Origin: Actinomyces vulturis
GTDB lineage: Bacteria > Actinomycetota > Actinomycetes > Actinomycetales > Actinomycetaceae
Assembly (NCBI RefSeq): GCF_001687305.1
Contig: NZ_LZRK01000003.1
Span: 62,001-126,000 of the forward strand
Length of the DNA stretch: 64,000 nucleotides
Reading direction: 5' to 3'
A program made the translations under genes and the position numbers. A model generated the notes under the pieces. The model had not been told where the DNA came from, searched no databases, and saw only the letters and a list, made by a program, of their open reading frames with translations. Positions 17,739-27,062 of this stretch are shown here, one piece after another. Within the stretch, counting starts at the first letter, position 1. Each line of letters begins with the position of its first letter.

Positions 17739-19151
17739 ATGAATGAACCGATTGCCCTGTGGTGGATTCGTGATGATATCCGACTCCTTGACAACCAAGC
17801 ACTCACTGAGGCGGCGGCTCATGGCTCCGTGGTGGCTGTGTACTGCTTGGAGGAAATCGACGGAGTGCGTCCTCTTGGTGGGGCTAGTCGCTGGTGGCTT
17901 CATCATTCATTGACCGCTCTTGAAGAATCCTTAGCGCAGCATCATGGCCCGCTCATCCTGCGCGAAGGTGATCCGCGCGTCGAGATTCCTCATCTTGCTC
18001 ACGAGGCTGGCGCCTCGTTAGTGACCTGGCAGCGTCGTTACGCCTTAGCCAAGCGTGAAGTTGATGCATCAATCAAGCAGGCCCTCATTGATGAGGGAAT
18101 CGAGGCACATTCTCATGAAGGATTCCTCCTCCATGAGCCCTGGACGATTCGTACCCAGCAGGGGGATTCGTTCAAGGTCTACACGCCGTTTTCCAAGGCC
18201 TGCCGCGCTGTTCCTGGACCTGGCCAACCCCTGCCCATCCCTTCGAATCTCATTGGCCCAAGTTCCGCACGGCATCCCGAATGGGCCCTCACTGAGAAAT
18301 CTCGTCAGGAGTTTCTTGAGCACCTGGCTGATTGGAAACTTCTGCCTACTCGCCCCAACTGGGCTGGTGGCCTCCGTGAAACCTGGCACCCAGGTGAGCA
18401 GGGTGCTCTAGAGCGTCTTGATGCCATTGAGGAATTCCTGGTGGAGTACAAGGACGAGCGCGATGTCCCCGTACTCAGGTCCACCTCGCGGTTATCTCCA
18501 CACCTGCGCTTTGGAGAAATTAGTCCCCGCATGGTCTGGCAGCACGTGATGAAACTGGCTCAGGAGATCCCTGGAGCAGCAGGCGGGGCCCATGTGTTCA
18601 CGAATGAGGTTCTGTGGCGCGAGTTCGCGTGGCATCGTCTTTTCCATGTCCCCACGATGCCTACTCATAACATTCGCACCGAGTTCGATCATTTCCCGTG
18701 GGCATCTGGTATTCAGGAACAGACTCGTCTCGCGTTGTGGCAGCAGGGACTAACGGGCATTCCGATTGTTGATGCGGGGATGCGTGAATTGTGGGTCAGT
18801 GGGTGGATGCATAACCGTGTCCGAATGATCGCCGGATCATTCTTAGTCAAAAACTGCGGTGTGCACTGGCGGCGCGGTGAAGAGTGGTTCTGGGATACTC
18901 TCGTCGATGCGGATGAAGCATCGAACCCATTTAACTGGCAGTGGATTGCTGGAACCGGTGATGACGCAGCCCCCTATTTCCGCATTTTCAATCCTCTTCT
19001 CCAAGCTGATCACTTCGATCCGCAGGAGCGATACATTCGCCAGTGGGTTAAGGAGTACGGAACGTCGTCTTATCCTGAGCCGATTGTTGATTTGAAGCGT
19101 TCACGCGCTACGGCGCTTGAGGCATACTCCTCCATCAAGGGCAAGAAGTAG
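17739..19151 (+). CDS. phr: Deoxyribodipyrimidine photolyase (cryptochrome/photolyase family)
   Basis: 470 residues. The N-terminal Rossmann domain begins IALWWIRDDIRLLDNQAL. The FAD-binding domain shows TSRLSPHLRFGEISPRMVW, GIPIVDAGMRELWVSGWMHN, RVRMIAGSFLVKN and NPFNWQWIAGTGDDAAPYFR, with the Trp residues of the electron-transfer chain region present. It repairs UV-induced cyclobutane dimers with light. TACAGT at 17726-17731 is a -10 candidate only seven bases before ATG 17739, so the mRNA may be leaderless. A hairpin follows the stop. Confidence 0.94.
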   Translation: MNEPIALWWIRDDIRLLDNQALTEAAAHGSVVAVYCLEEIDGVRPLGGASRWWLHHSLTALEESLAQHHGPLILREGDPRVEIPHLAHEAGASLVTWQRRYALAKREVDASIKQALIDEGIEAHSHEGFLLHEPWTIRTQQGDSFKVYTPFSKACRAVPGPGQPLPIPSNLIGPSSARHPEWALTEKSRQEFLEHLADWKLLPTRPNWAGGLRETWHPGEQGALERLDAIEEFLVEYKDERDVPVLRSTSRLSPHLRFGEISPRMVWQHVMKLAQEIPGAAGGAHVFTNEVLWREFAWHRLFHVPTMPTHNIRTEFDHFPWASGIQEQTRLALWQQGLTGIPIVDAGMRELWVSGWMHNRVRMIAGSFLVKNCGVHWRRGEEWFWDTLVDADEASNPFNWQWIAGTGDDAAPYFRIFNPLLQADHFDPQERYIRQWVKEYGTSSYPEPIVDLKRSRATALEAYSSIKGKK

Positions 19152-19278
19152 CAATCCCCGTGCCAGTTTCAGTGAGGCCTTCTGATACACGAGTATCTGG
19201 CACACGCCATGACAAACAACGATCCCCGCATGGGGGCTCACCGAATCTTCACACCGCCTCAAGACCTTCGTAGACCAA

Positions 19279-19315
19279 CGGCTGGTGAGAACTCCATTCG
19301 GAGCCTCACCAGCCG
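19279..19315. terminator. Bidirectional terminator hairpin between phr and ffh
   Basis: Inverted repeat CGGCTGGTGAG (19279-19289) with CTCACCAGCCG (19305-19315), 15-nt loop, in the gap between two convergent genes. Neither side has a long U-tract. Confidence 0.7.
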
Positions 19316-19393
19316 TGTTGCCCTCTGTCAAGGACACACGATGTGTGTGCTGCGTTCATATCGTCCCGACGAAGCGAGACGACTCAGGTCACG

Positions 19394-21079
19394 TTAGAGA
19401 AGGCCAAGTTTACGGCGCAGATCCTCGGGAAGTTGGTCCATGGCAGCAGCCACGTCCTGGGCTCCTGCAGGAGCGTCATTATCTTGGGGCATGATTCCGT
19501 AGCCACCAGGTGCTTGAGTAGGAGCCTGCGCTCCCATCCCAAAGGAAGAACCCCGAGTATGAGCAGGAGTTTCAACAGTTTGCGCAGCCTGAGCCTGCTG
19601 CTTGGCCTGGCGTGCTGCCTTGGCGGGATTTCCACTCTTGCCCTTCTTGGAACCCCCCTTACCCTTCTTGGTCTTGGGAGCCTGACGGGCTTTTGCACGT
19701 TTGCCCATGCCAGGTAGTGAACCCATACCGGGCATGCCACCAGGCATACCTCCGGCTGCGCCCATACCGCCAGCCAAACCGGAACGGCTCATGGCTTCCA
19801 TCATCTTCTTAGCTTGGCCGAAGCGCTCCACCAATTCGTTGACTGCCTGGACAGTGGTACCTGAACCCTTAGCAATACGCTGGCGACGTGAACCATTGAG
19901 AATAGACAGATCTGCGCGCTCCTGAGGAGTCATGGAGCAGACAATGGCTTCGATACGGTCAATTTCTCGTTCGTCGAAGTTTTCGATAGCTTCGCGCATC
20001 TGTCCCATGCCGGGGATCATGCCGAGTAGTTTCTTCATCGAGCCCATCTTGCGAATCTGACGCAACTGGTCGAGGAAGTCATCGAGAGTGAATTCACCAC
20101 TGGCCATCTTCTGAGCGGCTTTCTCTGCCTGCTCAGCGTCGAAGGTCTTTTCAGCCTGCTCGATGAGGGTGAGAAGGTCACCCATGTCGAGAATGCGACT
20201 GGCCATACGGTCAGCGTGGAAGCGTTCAAAGTCTTTCAGGCCTTCACCGGTGGAGGCAAAGAGGACCGGCGCACCGGTCACGCCGCGGACGGACAGAGCC
20301 GCACCACCGCGGGCATCACCATCAAGTTTGGACAGGACCACACCGGTGAATCCCACGCCATCGCGGAATGCGACGGAGGTGTTCACCGCGTCCTGACCAA
20401 CCATGGCGTCCAGGACGAAAATAGTTTCGTGAGGACGTACGGCATCACGGATAGCGATAGCCTGGTTCATCATTTCGGTGTCCACACCGAGACGACCGGC
20501 GGTATCCACGACCACCACGTCGTAGTGGCCGTTGCGGGCTTGTTCCACACCGGTTCGTGCTACCTCAACAGGGTCACCGATACCGTTACCGGGCTGGGGT
20601 GCCCAGACGTCTACGCCTGCGCGTTCACCCACCACCTGCAACTGGTTAACCGCGTTGGGGCGCTGGAGGTCAGAGGCAACCAGCAAAACGCGCTTGTTTT
20701 GTTCACGCAGCCAGTAGCCGAGTTTTCCGGCGAGGGTGGTCTTACCGGCACCCTGGAGACCGGCGAGCATGATGATGGTGGGGCCGGACTGTGCCCAGTT
20801 AATGTCTCGTGAAGGGCCGCCGAGAACGTCAATGAGTTCGTCGTTAACGATCTTGATGATCTGCTGTGCGGGGTTGAGGACTTGTGAGCGTGCGGCGTCT
20901 TCAGCTTTTTCGCGAACTGCAGCGGTGAATGAACGCACGACGGGCAGGGCAACGTCAGCCTCCACCAGGGCGCGGCGAATCTCACTGACCGTGGAATCAA
21001 TATCGGCCTGGGTCAGGCGGCCTTTTCCACGCAGGGATTTAAAGGACTGAGAAAGCCGATCTGAAAGATTTCCGAACAC
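19394..21079 (-). CDS. ffh: Signal recognition particle protein Ffh (SRP54)
   Basis: Binds signal sequences at the ribosome with 4.5S RNA and docks to FtsY. 561 residues. NG domain: N helices, G1 AGLQGAGKTTLAGKLGYWL, G3 VVVVDTAGRLGVD, G4 LSKLDGDARGGAAL. The Met-rich M domain begins near residue 320 (GSMKKLLGMIPGMGQMREAI) and has MTPQERADLSILNGSRRQRIAKGSG. The tail beyond residue 440 is Gly/Met-rich then Lys- and Gln/Ala-rich, about 100 residues longer than in E. coli. Confidence 0.96.
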   Translation of the reverse strand: MFGNLSDRLSQSFKSLRGKGRLTQADIDSTVSEIRRALVEADVALPVVRSFTAAVREKAEDAARSQVLNPAQQIIKIVNDELIDVLGGPSRDINWAQSGPTIIMLAGLQGAGKTTLAGKLGYWLREQNKRVLLVASDLQRPNAVNQLQVVGERAGVDVWAPQPGNGIGDPVEVARTGVEQARNGHYDVVVVDTAGRLGVDTEMMNQAIAIRDAVRPHETIFVLDAMVGQDAVNTSVAFRDGVGFTGVVLSKLDGDARGGAALSVRGVTGAPVLFASTGEGLKDFERFHADRMASRILDMGDLLTLIEQAEKTFDAEQAEKAAQKMASGEFTLDDFLDQLRQIRKMGSMKKLLGMIPGMGQMREAIENFDEREIDRIEAIVCSMTPQERADLSILNGSRRQRIAKGSGTTVQAVNELVERFGQAKKMMEAMSRSGLAGGMGAAGGMPGGMPGMGSLPGMGKRAKARQAPKTKKGKGGSKKGKSGNPAKAARQAKQQAQAAQTVETPAHTRGSSFGMGAQAPTQAPGGYGIMPQDNDAPAGAQDVAAAMDQLPEDLRRKLGLL

Positions 21080-21205
21080 GTCGTTTGTTCCTTAAGGGTC
21101 TACAGGTAGCCGTAAGGCCAGGACACAACTAGACATAACCATACAGGGTGGCCCAGAAGCGATGATGAGTGCCGTAGGGTCTACTACACCACTCCTACGG
21201 AGCGA

Positions 21206-22396
21206 TCATGCTCCAACAATGGCATCAACAAAAGACTCAGGATCAAAGGGAGCCAAGTCGTCAGGCCCCTCGCCCAGTCCAACAAACTTCACAGGAACAC
21301 CTAGTTCACGCTGAACGGTAACCACAATGCCACCCTTAGCGGTGCCATCAAGTTTGGTCAGCACAATGCCGGTCACGCCCACTGCTTCGGAGAACACCTG
21401 AGCCTGACGCATACCGTTTTGGCCCGTCGTGGCATCGAGGACGAGGAGGATTTCTCCCACGGGAGAGACCTTTTCCATGACGCGCTTGATCTTGCCCAGT
21501 TCGTCCATAAGTCCGGCTTTGTTTTGGAGGCGGCCGGCGGTGTCGACGAGGACGACGTCCACATCAGTTTTCACGCCCTGACTAATGGCATCGTAGGCCA
21601 CGGATGCGGGATCAGCGCCTTCCTTGTCTGAGCGAACAACTTCTACGCCCACGCGGTTGCCCCAAGTGGTGAGTTGTTCAGCGGCGGCAGCACGGAAGGT
21701 GTCGGCGGCGCCCATGAGCACAGATTTGTTATCGGCCACGAGGACACGAGCAAGTTTGCCGCACGTGGTGGTCTTACCGGTGCCGTTCACACCAACCATT
21801 AAGACAGAAGCGGGGGCATAGACTTCGCCACCGTCACGAGCGATCATGGGACGCTCAGTATTCAAGGAGCGGTCCAGCGAAGGATCTACAAGAGCAAGGA
21901 GTTGTTCACGAAGAGCCTGGCGAATCACGGTAGCATCCGAGGTATCAAGAACCTTGGCATGCTGTCGTAGGGCATCCATGATGGAGTCAGTGACTTCAAG
22001 CCCCAAGTCCGCGCTGAGGAGAGTATCCTCAATTTCCTCCCAATCGCTGGACTGCAGGTCACCGCGGGAAAGAACGTTGACAATTGCTTGGCCAAAGCCG
22101 CCGCTCTTCGCTAGACGAGAGCGCAGACGAACCATACGTCCGTCAAGGGATTCGGGAACCTCAAGGCTCGGTAATGCAGGAGTGGCCTGTACCTCTCCCC
22201 CTCCAACAGCAGGCGCGGTTGATGTGGGAACTACATCCTCATCGCTAGTGGGAATGTGCGGGGTGAGATGGTCAGGTAGTTGCGCTTGGCTACGCTTCTT
22301 CGAACCTGCAATATAAAACAAACCACCGATGAGAGTGATAGCAAGAATTGCAGCTACTGCAATGAGAGCAAGCAGGGTTGAATCCATAACGCCCAT
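21206..22396 (-). CDS. ftsY: Signal recognition particle receptor FtsY
   Basis: 396 residues. An N-terminal membrane helix (residues 5-30, LLALIAVAAILAITLIGGLF) replaces the amphipathic anchor of proteobacteria, as in other actinobacteria. NG domain: GVNGTGKTTTCGKLARVL, VLVDTAGRLQNKAGLMDEL, TKLDGTAKGGIVVTVQ and KFVGLGEGPDDLAPFDPESF. ATG 22396 follows TAAGG. It lies 126 bp upstream of ffh, its functional partner. Confidence 0.96.
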   Translation of the reverse strand: MGVMDSTLLALIAVAAILAITLIGGLFYIAGSKKRSQAQLPDHLTPHIPTSDEDVVPTSTAPAVGGGEVQATPALPSLEVPESLDGRMVRLRSRLAKSGGFGQAIVNVLSRGDLQSSDWEEIEDTLLSADLGLEVTDSIMDALRQHAKVLDTSDATVIRQALREQLLALVDPSLDRSLNTERPMIARDGGEVYAPASVLMVGVNGTGKTTTCGKLARVLVADNKSVLMGAADTFRAAAAEQLTTWGNRVGVEVVRSDKEGADPASVAYDAISQGVKTDVDVVLVDTAGRLQNKAGLMDELGKIKRVMEKVSPVGEILLVLDATTGQNGMRQAQVFSEAVGVTGIVLTKLDGTAKGGIVVTVQRELGVPVKFVGLGEGPDDLAPFDPESFVDAIVGA

Positions 22397-22447
22397 TATG
22401 CCTTACTGAGGCTCTACCTTCGGCTGTGTTACCTCAGTCAACACAGC

Positions 22448-22492
22448 GACGCCGAGAGGTCACGTTCTCATGTGAACGTGCCGCTCGGCGTC
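22448..22492 (-). terminator. Long hairpin between the small membrane-protein gene and ftsY
   Basis: GACGCCGAG (22448-22456) pairs with CTCGGCGTC (22484-22492) and inner CACGTTC with GAACGTG. It follows the 22549-22890 gene on the minus strand and may be its terminator or an attenuator before ftsY. There is no strong U-tract. Confidence 0.6.
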
Positions 22493-22548
22493 GAATTCGG
22501 TGATGCGGCTTGGTACTCAGACAACACCACCAAGCCGACTAGCAAGAT

Positions 22549-22890
22549 TCACCCTTTAGTTTTAACTTTAACTCGCATGGCTTGAGTGGAGTGCTCAGCT
22601 ACTTCGAAGGTTTTTTCTACTGCGCTGACCAGACCCTGGATGCGCTGGGTTCCGGTGTAGACCGGAGTGGAATCTGTGGTGAACAAATCCGAAAGATGAA
22701 CGTCTTCAGGAATGACGTCCACGTCATTCAGAGGTACCACAGGGGCCTGGTCACGAATGGTACGAATTTGTTCACTCCATTCGCGTGCCGGGCGCCGTTC
22801 GAGCAGGACCAGGCCAAGAACCCCCAGTCCTGCAATGAGGAAGATAATGACTGGAATGATGATGTTGCCCATGGACACCATGGTCCCCAT
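22549..22890 (-). CDS. Single-pass membrane hypothetical protein
   Basis: About 113 residues; one membrane helix (IIIPVIIFLIAGLGVLGLVLL) then a soluble tail with PLNDVDVIPEDVHLSDLF and a basic end. ATGs at 22890, 22881 and 22872 are all possible; none has an ideal ribosome site, though GGGGA precedes the latter two. I do not recognise a family. Its place between smc and ftsY in the same orientation suggests cotranscription with smc. Confidence 0.7.
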   Translation of the reverse strand: MGTMVSMGNIIIPVIIFLIAGLGVLGLVLLERRPAREWSEQIRTIRDQAPVVPLNDVDVIPEDVHLSDLFTTDSTPVYTGTQRIQGLVSAVEKTFEVAEHSTQAMRVKVKTKG

Positions 22891-22980
22891 CAGGGACTGT
22901 GCAGCACAAGGCAAGCGCGCCAATGTTGCACAATTGTAATGCGATTCCCCTCACGAAACGGGGTTATTGAAAACTTTTTG

Positions 22981-25900
22981 TTATAAAGACGTAACTTTCG
23001 TCGCCGTTTCAAGACGATGGCTGACTGCGTGAGTCACACCATCCCGCATGGTGATGCCGTAAAGACGATCCGCCACTTCCATTGTCCGTTTCTGATGGGT
23101 GATGACAATCAGTTGGGATGAATCACGCAACTGCGTGAAAATCTCTAAGAGACGACCAAGGTTGGTGTCATCCAGAGCAGCCTCAACCTCATCCATGACA
23201 TAAAAGGGAGATGGACGCGCTTTAAAGATGGCAACGAGCAATGCCACAGCAGCCAGGCTACGCTCACCGCCGGAAAGCAAACTTAACCGAGAGACCTTCT
23301 TGCCCGCAGGACGAGCCTCAATATCCACACCAGTGGTGAGCATATTACTCGGATCAGTTAGCACTAATCGCCCATACCCACCAGGAAACAAGGTGGCGAA
23401 TACGGTTTCAAATTCACGGGCGGTGTCGAGAAATGCTTGTTCAAAAACCTCTTGAACGCGAGCATCAATATCCTCAACAATCGCCAGCAGATCATCACGC
23501 GATTGGGTGAGATCTGCCAGTTGCTCGCTAAGGAATGAATGGCGCTCTTCGAGAGCTTGGTGCTCCTGAAGAGCCAGCGGGTTGACCTTACCCAGTTTGG
23601 CTAAATCACGTTGGGCTCGAGCCAGACGCCGCTCTTGTTCATGACGGACAAAAGGAATGCCTGCACGGTCTTCACGGCCATTCCCCTCATCGCTGTCTGC
23701 ATCATCAATGTCATCCAGGAGGGGAACAGGGACATGAGGGCCGTATTCCTCAACTAAGACCTCAGCGTCGATGCCCAGTTCTTCCATCGCTCGCTGTTCA
23801 AGTTGCTCAACACGCATGCGCTGCTCAGCACGAGCGATTTCCTGACGGTGGGCCGTATCTGTAAGTATGGACAGTGTTTTTTCGCGTTCTTCAATGCGCT
23901 CACGAATCTGAGCTACATCGTGCGCACACAGACGGTGGTGATGGTGAGCTTCATCGCGACGTTGCTGAGCTTGGAGCACACTTGCTTGAGCTGCTTCATA
24001 AGCGGCTTGGGCTTGCTCACTGATAGCGTGGGCGACTACCACATCAATTTGCCGTTGACGTTCCTGGCGCGCTGCCGCCTGTTGTGCAGTGCGTTGATGA
24101 CGGGCAGCGGAGCGTAGAGATTGTGCTCGACCTTGGAGTGAAGATAAACGTTCTTGAGCGCTTCGCAGTTCCAGACGACGTTCCATTTCCCGGGCTCGAC
24201 AGTCTTTGGCTGCCTGTGTTGCCTGGTCAAGTTCCTGCTGGGTTTGGCTCACCCGCTGCTCAAGGGCAGAGTGATCCGCACTCTCCACATCATCAAAGGC
24301 GGCCTTCGCATTAGCGAGGGCAACAAGAAAGCGTTGGTGCTCGTCCTGAGAACGAGTCAGCACCGTTTGAGCGCGTTGGGTATCAGCGCACGCAGCATCA
24401 TAAGCAGCCTGAACACGCGCACGCTCACCCGCTTGAGCTGCAGCATGAGCATCGGCTTGACGCAGTTCATCTAGGGCAATTCGAGCTTCGTCAGCGGCTG
24501 CTTCAACACGCTCATGAGCCTGCCGAAGAGCCTCTTGCCGGGCATCACGATGAGCAGTAGCTTGTTCAGCATGTTCACAAGCTTCGTCGTAAGCGGCACT
24601 TACTTCAATCAGCGTGGATTGGGCTTTTCCTGCGATCCGCACCCATCCAGCTGCTAACAAGTCACCATCGCGTGTAGCGACAATAGCCTGAGGATTAACT
24701 TCAATAAACTGTGCGGCTACCTGTCGTGACGAGGCAAGAAACATTCCCCTCATCAAGGTGTTTAGCACGGGAAGCAGCATTGATATCTCCGTGTGCACCA
24801 CTTCAGTAGCCACGCGAATATCGGGAAACGCCTGCAGGTCCCACTCCCCTGGCTCGAACCATGACAAAGCCGACGAAGAGAAAGAATGGGACATGGGCGG
24901 TGGGCTCACAATATGAAGGCCCGCAATGTCATAATCGCGAGCTGATTCAAGAGCGGACACTGCTTGAGTAAAAGACTCCGCCATCAATGCATCGGCAAAG
25001 TCTCCCAACAAAGCAGCAATCGCCATATGCCAGCCATCATCAATAGTGAATTGCTGAGCGAAAGCAATATCTGACACCCCCAGCCTTGTCGATGCGTCTG
25101 AGGCCGTCTCTCGTTTCATCGTCATCGCCAACGCTTCGGCGCGCGCGGTCCATGTTGCCAGTGCAGCCTGAGCTTCGGAAAGATCCTGCTGAATCTCGCG
25201 GTACTCAGCGCGAACTAGCGTTAATGCCTGAGTTGCTGCATCGTGGCGTTGTTGAGCTTGGCCTGGGTCAGCGCCATCGCCTAAACATTCATCAGCGTCC
25301 GCGAGTGCGTCAAGGTGGTGCGCAGCTGTGCGCTGGCGCTCTTGTGCTTGTTCGAGTGCTAATTGTGCATGGGTGAGGGCTTGTTGAGAGGCGTCAACTC
25401 GTGATTGTGCAGAGGCCACACGGCCGCCAAGGCGAGCAGCGGATTCACGAGCGCGGGACAATTCTTCGCGTGCCTGAGTCAAGGCTGCGAGAGTTTCTTG
25501 TTCACAGCGTTCAGCTGCCAGGCGCGCTTCTCCAGCCGTAATAAGTGCCTCATCGCCTTGGGTACAAGTGATTTGAAGGGCCTGTAGCTCTTCGTCAGCC
25601 TGACGTGCGCGGCGCTCCAGTTCTTCTGGATCCGTTCCCTGAGGCTGGGGTAAAGGTACGGCGAGTAGTGAGAGTCGGTCATGAGCAACTTGTGCTACTG
25701 AAGAGAGTTCTCGCGCTACGTCTTTAAGGTCTTGCCACATGCGTGTGGAGGTATCAACCTCACGCTCAAGGACGCTAAGTTCTTCGGTGCGCTGATGTAA
25801 AGCAACTCGAGCTTCATCTTGCTCAGCCATCACCGCTTCACGGCGACGCTGAGCTTGACAAACATCTTCGTGTCCGGCCTCAAGAAGCAACTGGGCTTGA

Positions 25901-26604
25901 ACAAGATCATCAGCCAGGAGGCGAGCGCGGGCATCACGTTCTTGGGCCTGGATAATGCGGGCGCGTCGTGCTACGGCTGCTTGGCGCGCAAGAGGACCCA
26001 ATTGTCGACGTAATTCCACAGTAAGGTCATTGACTCGGGCAAGATCGGCTGCCATGGAGTCAAGTTTTTTCAACGCGCGTTCTTTACGACGCCGGTGTTT
26101 GAGTACACCCGCAGCTTCTTCGATAAAAGCTCGCCTATCCATAGCCGATGAAGCCAGAACGGAATCGAGTTGTCCTTGTCCCACAATGACGTGCATTTGT
26201 CGGCCAAGACCCGTATCAGAAAGGAGTTCTTGAACGTCGAGTAGACGCGCCGGTGAACCGTTGATTTGGTACTCACTGCCGCCTCCGCGAAAGAGCGTAC
26301 GGGTGATGGTGACTTCCGTGTAATCGATTGGCAATACACCATCAGAGTTATCGATTGTCAGGCTCACTTCAGCGCGTCCGAGCGGCGGACGAGCGGAGGT
26401 ACCTGCGAAAATCACGTCGCTCATGTTGGCACCGCGAAGATTCTTGGCGCCTTGCTCACCCATGACCCAGGTCAGTGCATCCACCACGTTGGATTTGCCT
26501 GACCCATTGGGGCCCACCACGCAAGTAATCCCTGGCTCCAGGGTGAGCGTGGTCGATGAGGCGAAGGATTTAAAACCCTTCATGGTCAGTGTTTTCAGAT
26601 GCAC
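22981..26604 (-). CDS. smc: Chromosome partition protein SMC
   Basis: 1207 residues, the ATPase that compacts and segregates the chromosome with ScpAB. Starts at GTG 26604 (MHLKTLTMKGFKSFASSTTL). Walker A VGPNGSGKSNVVDALTWVMG at residues 31-50; two long coiled coils (about 170-470 and 660-1000) flank a hinge (ALLGDFADALMAESF region, near residue 520); signature LSLLSGGERSLAAVALLVAI and Walker B FYVMDEVEAALDDTNL are near the C-terminus. The coiled coils are very Ala/Gln-rich. scpA and scpB are not in the window. Confidence 0.97.
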   Translation of the reverse strand: MHLKTLTMKGFKSFASSTTLTLEPGITCVVGPNGSGKSNVVDALTWVMGEQGAKNLRGANMSDVIFAGTSARPPLGRAEVSLTIDNSDGVLPIDYTEVTITRTLFRGGGSEYQINGSPARLLDVQELLSDTGLGRQMHVIVGQGQLDSVLASSAMDRRAFIEEAAGVLKHRRRKERALKKLDSMAADLARVNDLTVELRRQLGPLARQAAVARRARIIQAQERDARARLLADDLVQAQLLLEAGHEDVCQAQRRREAVMAEQDEARVALHQRTEELSVLEREVDTSTRMWQDLKDVARELSSVAQVAHDRLSLLAVPLPQPQGTDPEELERRARQADEELQALQITCTQGDEALITAGEARLAAERCEQETLAALTQAREELSRARESAARLGGRVASAQSRVDASQQALTHAQLALEQAQERQRTAAHHLDALADADECLGDGADPGQAQQRHDAATQALTLVRAEYREIQQDLSEAQAALATWTARAEALAMTMKRETASDASTRLGVSDIAFAQQFTIDDGWHMAIAALLGDFADALMAESFTQAVSALESARDYDIAGLHIVSPPPMSHSFSSSALSWFEPGEWDLQAFPDIRVATEVVHTEISMLLPVLNTLMRGMFLASSRQVAAQFIEVNPQAIVATRDGDLLAAGWVRIAGKAQSTLIEVSAAYDEACEHAEQATAHRDARQEALRQAHERVEAAADEARIALDELRQADAHAAAQAGERARVQAAYDAACADTQRAQTVLTRSQDEHQRFLVALANAKAAFDDVESADHSALEQRVSQTQQELDQATQAAKDCRAREMERRLELRSAQERLSSLQGRAQSLRSAARHQRTAQQAAARQERQRQIDVVVAHAISEQAQAAYEAAQASVLQAQQRRDEAHHHHRLCAHDVAQIRERIEEREKTLSILTDTAHRQEIARAEQRMRVEQLEQRAMEELGIDAEVLVEEYGPHVPVPLLDDIDDADSDEGNGREDRAGIPFVRHEQERRLARAQRDLAKLGKVNPLALQEHQALEERHSFLSEQLADLTQSRDDLLAIVEDIDARVQEVFEQAFLDTAREFETVFATLFPGGYGRLVLTDPSNMLTTGVDIEARPAGKKVSRLSLLSGGERSLAAVALLVAIFKARPSPFYVMDEVEAALDDTNLGRLLEIFTQLRDSSQLIVITHQKRTMEVADRLYGITMRDGVTHAVSHRLETATKVTSL

Positions 26605-26631
26605 GAGTCGAACCTGACGATCAGGGTGCGA

Positions 26632-27060
26632 TCAGGCTAGTTCGGGAAACCAGATGGCGATTTCTCGTGTGGCCGATTCAAGGCTATCTGAGCCATGAAT
26701 AAGGTTGCGGATGGTGTCATCACTACTAGCGCAAGCCAAGTCTCCACGAATAGAGCCGGGGGCTGCAGTGGTGGGATCAGTAGCCCCCATGATGGAACGC
26801 ATTCCTTCGATGACCCGGTAGCCTTCGACGATGACAGCCACAATCGGGCCGCTCATCATGTAGTCGCGAACGCCTGGGTAGAAAGGCTTGTTGACATGCT
26901 CAGCGTAATGAGAGGCAAGTTGTTCTTCGCTTGCGTTAACCACCGATAGTGCTTTGAGCGTGTATCCCTTGGCTTCAATACGCTGCAGAATTGTTCCAGT
27001 CAGACCGCGGCTGTAGCCATCAGGCTTAATGAGGATGAGGGTACGGGTCAATTCATTCAT
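26632..27060 (-). CDS. ndk: Nucleoside diphosphate kinase
   Basis: 142 residues; transfers the gamma-phosphate between nucleotides through a phosphohistidine. TLILIKPDGYSRGLTG, a GPIVAVIVEG strand and NLIHGSDSLESATREI with the catalytic His are all present. The segment PTTAAPGSIRGDLA binds nucleotide. ATG 27060 has AAAGGG upstream. It lies directly between dhaM and smc on the same strand. Confidence 0.96.
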   Translation of the reverse strand: MNELTRTLILIKPDGYSRGLTGTILQRIEAKGYTLKALSVVNASEEQLASHYAEHVNKPFYPGVRDYMMSGPIVAVIVEGYRVIEGMRSIMGATDPTTAAPGSIRGDLACASSDDTIRNLIHGSDSLESATREIAIWFPELA

Positions 27061-27062
27061 AA